From positions 1,482,928 to 1,546,927 of the forward strand of contig JAJSPD010000002.1 of the NCBI GenBank assembly GCA_021307315.1: a stretch of DNA of 64,000 nucleotides. The letters are read 5' to 3'. Shown piece after piece: positions 58,601 through 64,000 of this stretch; the first letter of the stretch is position 1; each line of letters opens with the position of its first letter. The notes below the pieces were generated by a model. The model saw nothing but the letters and a program-made list of their open reading frames with translations. It was not told the DNA's origin and made no database searches. The position numbers and the translations under genes are program-made. Source of the DNA: Bisporella sp. PMI_857. Taxonomy: Eukaryota; Ascomycota; Leotiomycetes; Helotiales; Helotiaceae.

Positions 58601-58821
58601 ACGAGGTCTGTATGCAAGCTGATCGAACGTTGCTTAATGAGGAATGTGACGGCGAACCTAAGCACAAGCGGCGTCTTGTGAGCCTGTTTGAGGCAAACGA
58701 GGTAGCGAGGCGTTTAGCTGGAAGGAAAACAAGAGGTCGTGGACACGGAGTCGCAAATGGATACTTGATTGATGATGCTGGAAAGAGTGATGTCGTTTCT
58801 GAGTGGATGGAAGCTTGGTAG
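52624..58821 (+). CDS. nucleotidyltransferase-like domain + ankyrin repeat protein
   Basis: Fifteen exons (52624-52640, 52727-52952, 53043-53142, 53194-54060, 54139-54366, 54429-54775, 54834-55009, 55057-55153, 55205-55484, 55537-55967, 56032-56209, 56267-57079, 57152-57700, 57760-58271, 58330-58821) give 1770 aa, exactly in frame. Residues about 115-350 look like a polymerase-beta-type nucleotidyltransferase fold: VVAAGSAVTT (Gly149-Ser150), SDVDLFIYG (Asp183, Asp185) and a third acidic strand GFDVDCAC near 255, the G-S...DxD...D pattern. The rest is ankyrin-type repeats (GRTPLHLAVMVSTIDVVQCL, GRTALHLAAARGNINMV, LSPLHLALLNGHLNVIETL, GWTPLQLAVWTQREDVISHL) interrupted by acidic, low-complexity linkers. 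Similar proteins exist in many ascomycetes and slime moulds without known function. Junctions at 55009, 57079 and 57700 have alternatives. Confidence 0.82.
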
Positions 58822-60217
58822 ACAGGTCGGGTTGAGTTTGCCTAGCATCATTTCATCAAAGTAGTGTTCTGTTCGCACCTTCAGCCAATTGGGAACTCTC
58901 AGTGATATGCTTTACATATGTCGTCAGTCAATCCTTTTGAATCTGTCTTATGGTGCCGCATGTTTAAAAGCCTCCAATATCAATCCAATTGAATACATTA
59001 TGCATGTGATATGTTATGTATCAATCTATTATATTGTATATTTTCAAGTAGAATCTAAAGCAACACAAAAAACCTTCCCTACAGAAATGCATGAATAGGG
59101 AGCAAAATAGAGAGTGACAAATTTTGGCAGCTATTTTTAAGAGATCAATAGTAAGACAGGTATAGAAGGACTTGATACCGCAACACATAAAGAGGTTGGT
59201 TTTAAGAGGGATGTCGTTCTGGTCGTCTGAACAGGAGTGAGCCCTTTGTCCGAATTGTTTCGTATATCAAGTTGACAAACAACTAAAGGAATTGCGCCGG
59301 CGGAATACAGCTCTTATTCCTCCACAATCTTACCAACCAAGAGATGCCGATGTTGTATGTGAACGAGTTCAGTTGGCTATGTGCGCTCAACCCTGACTTT
59401 TATCTCGAGAGCCCAAGTCTCCATTTCGCATTGCCTGTAAGTAGTGCACGTGACTGCCACAACTGCCAGTTTGAGCGATGTAAACGCGCGCTTCGTGGTC
59501 ATTACGGAGTGCTGGGATGAGCGATCTTCGAAGGTGACATTTTGAAAGGGGTTGGGTACGAAAGATCAGTTCTGTGGCGAGCTCATCGGCGTTTGAAAGA
59601 TTAAAAGGAGCGAGCCATACTACGTTTTTGTATGCAGGTGCCATGCTAATATTCAAACTTTAATTGGTAGAATCTCGACTCTAAGAAAAATATTGTGAGG
59701 TATTAATGACAGAAGGCTTGGAAAGGGCATATGTTCGAGAGAAAGCAAAATGGTATTTCTTAGTCTCAAGATCCTCCAACAATAATTGAAAATACATCGA
59801 TTCATATGTTGAGGCGACCCTGGACCTCTCTACCTTAGCTCACAAATATGGGGGAGTGGCGCATGAATCAATAGGCTCATATCAAATGGCCAAGAATTAT
59901 CGTATCGTTTGTTCAAGGTCGCATCATTCTGTAATGTATGTTTCATTTACATTTTCCAAGGGGCAGAAGTGTTGTCAAGGCTTATATAGGTTGACATGGA
60001 AGGAGCGCTTTCTCATTTGATATGAAATATATCAGCATATAATTCTAGACACTGAGAGTTATCGATGATGGCTATTATGGATCTAAAAATGACTAGAAAT
60101 GACCTGATACTGAATGCATGTGGCTTGGGGCTGAATGCGCCACAGGTCTTGGCATTTCCTTTTGATTTTCTAGCTTGGCTGAACCGTGTGAGTTTCTATA
60201 GTTATCACGACTAAACA
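58822..60217. other. intergenic
   Basis: About 1.4 kb, AT-rich. A minus-strand ATG frame of 85 codons at 59387-59644 (MAPAYKNVVWLAPFNLSNAD) is the only candidate and resembles no family; I do not call it a gene. Confidence 0.4.
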
Positions 60218-62377
60218 ATGTCTCTATGCACTGTCTGTCTTTCTATAGATCTCCATAGGCTCACTCAGCTGTACAGTTACCATAATTTTCACCCTGAAGG
60301 CAGGAAAAAGATTAATGTAGGATATCCTCACCATAGAACATATGCAGACCTCGCCGCTTTCGCAATAACGTGCCCAGCATGTGCACTTTTCTTCCAATCA
60401 TCAAATGCGGACCCCAAATACCCCAACAAACCTGGGATTCAGTATGATGATACAGTTACTTTGTCTATCAAGACTGGCGATGGGTGGCCAAGGAGATATC
60501 TACCAGATCCGAGCAATCAGCAACGGGTGATGATTATCGGATTGCAAGTACGGGTTGGACCTATTGGGTCCAACGTGATATCTTATGACAAGGTTCTTGA
60601 CCTGTGGGTGAACGATGGGAAGTTTAGAGTCTTCTCTCTTCAGTAAATTGTCTAACTGTGGAATCTAGATGCATCACGGAGCCTAAAGTGTCTGGTTATT
60701 TCCCGGCCAGTTAAAGCCGTGGATGACGTCTCCACAATCCAGAATTGGTTGGGAATATGCCTTGCAAATCATCACAAGTGCAGAATGGATCAGAGGTCCA
60801 CTCCTGAATCCATTTTAATGGAGGCGGTTCCGCTACCCACCAGGGTACTTGACGTTGGGGTGGAAGGGAATAACTCACCACAAGTGCATCTCGTGGAAAG
60901 CCGTGGTCAGAAGGCCATGTATCTAACACTATCGCACTGTTGGGGCTCTGATCCAATAAGCACTACAACCAAACTCAATGTACGATCTCACAAGGCCGGC
61001 ATAGACATCGAGTCTCTGAGCCTAAATTTTCGGCATGCTATCACATTCACTCGCCGCCTGGGTTTCCGCTACTTATGGATTGACTCATTATGCATAATTC
61101 AAGACAATACGGAAGACTGGGAGATCGAGTCTTCCAAAATGGCGGAGATATATCATCAATCTGCGTTGACAATATCCGCAGCTAACTCATCTAGAGCCGG
61201 AGACGGATTCCTCAAACATCGTGTTTCGTCCGAAGAACTAGGGGTAAAGATTCCAATTAAGGATGGAATATTAGGCAAAGATTACTTTTATATTGGGCCG
61301 CCTAGTAAGAACTACTCCGAGGATGTTGACAACGGGCCGTTATATAAGCGAGGTTGGACACTCCAGGAGAGAGTGCTTTCCCGGCGAAACGTTTTCTTTG
61401 GAGTTCATCAATCTCACTGGGAATGCAAGACAGCGCGCTTTTCGGAGAATACTCCTTTAGTTCCTCAAGATGTCGTTGATATATCTGGAGGAGTCTCCTC
61501 ATTTCGAAGTTTGTATTCGCTGCCATCTCTTCTACCGGTCCTTCCTGCCGGTCAACCTTGCTTACAGAACATCTTTCCAAATACTACTATAGTGTCCTCA
61601 AGAAACACAGAGAACCAGAGCCAGATACTCAATCTTTGGTACCATCTTGTTGGAGAGTTTACCAAAAGGGATTTTACATTTGGTGATGACAAACTTCCGG
61701 CCTTATCAGGCATCGTCTCTGTGTTTGGCAAAGCACTTGGTGGCCACGAAAACACATATGCTACCGGCATATGGGTTGAAGACTTTGAGAGAGGGCTTCT
61801 TTGGAAGAACTTTGGGCCGACAGTGGCTACCCAGCGTAAAATGAGGAGCCCGAGTTGGAGTTGGTCCTGTGTTGATGGGCCAGTGCAGCTCGCACGTGAG
61901 ATGAAGGATTCTGTTCGACTTCTCAAAAGCGCCTCATGTGAGATTGGATACACAGGTAAAGATAAATTTGGGCGAGTAGACTTTGGTAAACTGTTCATGA
62001 AGGGCCAGATCAGAAAGGTGGATAGCCTGGAAAGAACCGGCCCTGACTTCCAGGAGCCGTTCATGTATGTGTTAACAAATGCAGTTCTCAAAGACCATTT
62101 GGGAAGAGAGATTGGAGCAGGTTATCTAGATGAGCCAAGCTGTGGTCTGGGCAAAGAAGATGTTTTTTGTGTTCCCATCCGTCACTCAAGGGATGTTGGA
62201 CTTAGGGCGTTAAGAGTGGATTGTTTATTGTTGTGTAAGATGCCTACCTACTTGGAAATGTATTCAAGAGTGGGAACTGCAACGTTAAGCATCATGGGAA
62301 GTGACTTGAGCAGTTGGGTGGCGCCGTTTCAAGAGTTTCTAGCTACTGCAGTGGAAAAGGATGTTGTGATAATTTGA
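60218..62377 (+). CDS. HET (heterokaryon incompatibility) domain protein
   Basis: Two exons; the first starts MSLCTVCLSID at 60218 and has a CPAC motif, the second is open to the stop at 62377. The intron lies within 60610-60690 but its exact ends are uncertain: donors at 60620 or 60642 joined to an acceptor at 60680 (CACGGAG) keep the frame ...LKCLVISRPVKAVDD. HET motifs are clear: YLTLSHCWG, a long helix ending FTRRLGFRYLWIDSLCIIQD, then DWEIESSKMAEIYHQSALTISA, followed by RGWTLQERVLSRRNVFF. About 700 aa. HET domains trigger cell death on contact with non-self hyphae and are distantly related to TIR domains. The C-terminal region lacks recognisable repeats. Confidence 0.88.
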
Positions 62378-63072
62378 AGTGCGCATATAACCCGGAACTT
62401 TGTTTTTGAAGGGTATATCAGCAGTATAAGGAAACTAAGTTTCGCAAGTGTACCATAATAACCCTGCGACCGAATACGCTATAGTGGATGTATGCACTTG
62501 AAGTAACACGGAATGCAAAGTTTATTGATTCAAGTTTCATAATGCCGCTACTTACATGATTACTTGAACTTCAACACATTTAGTATAAAAAGATCTGAGA
62601 GTGCCCATTAATTGCCTTCCAATAGTAGACTTCGATATGTCTGCACTACTATTAGCATGACCTTAAATTCTGACATGTATTTCGTCCAGAACACCTTGGG
62701 AGAATTCGAGTTACAGAGCATCGAACATGTTGCATAGCTCGTTTGAATTCGCATCTAAGTTTCAACCCCGACCTAAGCCACAGGCGGTAAATAGATTCGC
62801 TTATTCAGGGTTAGTGAATGACAGAAAAGGTAAGGAATGCTCGCTTATAACAATGTGCAGATACGCGGAAGATAAAGACGAGATCCCTGTACACAGCCTC
62901 ATAATGATCTGCCTCGCCATTATTGACGTTCAATTTCTCGGTACTGACAAGGACTGAGAATAGGGAATATAAACCCTCAGAAATTCCCCTAAGCTTCTGC
63001 AATAACACAAGCAACAATTTCAAATTTCATACAAAAAAAGCATTGACTCATACACTAAGGAGAAATTATAAT
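62378..63072. other. intergenic
   Basis: About 0.7 kb, AT-rich; 3' flank of the HET gene and 5' region of the next. No feature supported. Confidence 0.5.
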
Positions 63073-63714
63073 ATGGCTGCCCAGAACACGCAATCAGCGG
63101 TCGGTGGCTCCAACCAACCTGCTCCTGCCCACATAACTACTTTGAAAGTCGATTTCACTTGGAAAAAGTTCCAGGCTCTCATCACAGGCCAGGCCAATCC
63201 TCCTGATCCCCGCTACATTGTCCATTTCCAAGGAATCAAGTCACCGCACATTATCGTCAAGTCAGCCGATGACACGATCACAATTGGAGATGGAACTCTC
63301 CATCCTGTCTCCATAAACGCCGAGTACGAAGTTCGAGGCCGAGCAGGCAAGCTGAAAGCTCTGAAAAGGTTTCAGACACAATACACTCATCTCTCCCAAG
63401 CATACTCGGACGATGACTCTCTCGCAACTATGACCTGGACCAGCAGCTGTGGCTTCAAAACCTGGGACTTCATTTGTTTGGATGAGAAGCAGAATCCGGT
63501 CGCAAAATTCTCGGCTAATGCTTGGGCATTGAATAAAATTGGCACCATCGAGTTCTTGGGTCCTAAAGCCACCTCGCTTGCTGCGAGAGACGAGATCGTT
63601 GTTATTGGTTTGACTCTGTTTTATTGTATGTTGCTGCGCACCACCAGCATTTTGTCTTTTTTTGGTGCCATTATTGCACGGCCAGGGTCACTTGAGAATG
63701 ATAAGTCAGCATAG
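63073..63714 (+). CDS. uncharacterised small protein, possibly tubby-C-terminal-like
   Basis: Single exon, 213 aa, from MAAQNTQSAVGG; the context of this ATG (ATAATATGGC) is reasonable, and the upstream open frame is AT-rich filler. Residues 20-170 alternate short beta-strand-like segments (RYIVHFQGIKSPHIIVKS, TLHPVSINAEYEVRG, LATMTWTSSCGFKTWDFICL, NPVAKFSANAWALNKIGTIEF) in a way that recalls the single-domain tubby-like or LURP-type folds. A hydrophobic C-terminal segment (EIVVIGLTLFYCMLLRT) may anchor it to a membrane. I do not recognise the gene; the fold suggestion is weak. Confidence 0.55.
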   Translation: MAAQNTQSAVGGSNQPAPAHITTLKVDFTWKKFQALITGQANPPDPRYIVHFQGIKSPHIIVKSADDTITIGDGTLHPVSINAEYEVRGRAGKLKALKRFQTQYTHLSQAYSDDDSLATMTWTSSCGFKTWDFICLDEKQNPVAKFSANAWALNKIGTIEFLGPKATSLAARDEIVVIGLTLFYCMLLRTTSILSFFGAIIARPGSLENDKSA

Positions 63715-64000
63715 GGCAGGAATAAAATTACCAAGTTCACGAGTCTTTCTGGGCTAGACCTTGCTTAGATGGCTTAAATAATAGGGTATCAATATAGTTT
63801 TTGTTTAAAGCAAAGGCTTTGATTCATATTATCCTGGTAATTTTGGCGTATGACGTTTTCGTAATCTCTTTAACTATCCGGCTAGGTTTCAACTGTTATA
63901 GTGAAAATTTAAGCCCGGAACCCCCCGTGGTTGAAGGCTGTACTATCCTCCCCCTAATATTTTTGCATTCAAGGGTCAGAAACAGGTGATAGAATATGGT
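63715..64000. other. right end, no gene seen
   Basis: Short frames only, no recognisable coding. Confidence 0.4.

Noticed and set aside
59387..59656. Small minus-strand gene of about 85 codons
   Set aside because: No recognisable pattern and no second line of evidence; kept as a chance frame.

Overview
The window reads as nuclear DNA of a filamentous ascomycete (Pezizomycotina). Genes carry many short spliceosomal introns (mostly 45-95 nt, GT...AG, CTAAC/CTGAC-like branch sites). The families present (HET protein, MRP-type vacuolar ABC transporter, GID subunit, fungal GH35, fungal P450, DUF2841 protein) are typical of that group. A Leotiomycete origin is my impression only. All gene models were spliced by hand; exon ends come from splice signals plus protein-family continuity, with no transcript data.

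Layout. 1-1648 (-): DUF2841/YDR124W-like gene, cut by the left edge. 1649-8958: gene-poor. 8959-14574 (-): Ycf1-like ABC transporter, 11 exons. 15581-16411 (-): Cbf1-like bHLH factor, divergent across a 2.1 kb promoter region with CACGTG boxes from 18534-19901 (+), the GID/CTLH E3 ligase subunit Fyv10/Gid9. 20232-21373 (+): Rossmann-fold NAD(P)-binding protein. 22209-23961 (-): broken P450. 24442-28042 (-): secreted GH35 beta-galactosidase, 12 exons, intact. 28800-30418 (+): fungal transcription-factor-domain gene whose zinc cluster looks decayed. 31556-33004 (-): amidohydrolase of the ochratoxinase type.

33235-38805 is the highlight: a 5.57 kb candidate DNA transposon with an exact 8-bp target duplication (GCAGTTCG), imperfect terminal inverted repeats starting TTACCTCAGT, and two intact convergent genes, a DUF6589-like protein (candidate transposase) and a RecQ-like DEAH helicase. 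To its right, 38.8-47 kb is AT-rich and holds three disrupted metabolic genes (histidine acid phosphatase, flavin amine oxidase, D-2-hydroxyacid dehydrogenase).

47343-49453 (+): GPI-anchored Pro/Thr-rich surface protein. 49674-50282 (-): GFA/CENP-V-type zinc protein. 52624-58821 (+): 1770-residue protein with a nucleotidyltransferase-like N-terminus and ankyrin repeats, 15 exons. 60218-62377 (+): HET-domain protein. 63073-63714 (+): small unknown protein. The right 12 kb therefore has the look of a self/non-self recognition or immune-type neighbourhood, while the left half is mostly conserved housekeeping and transport genes.
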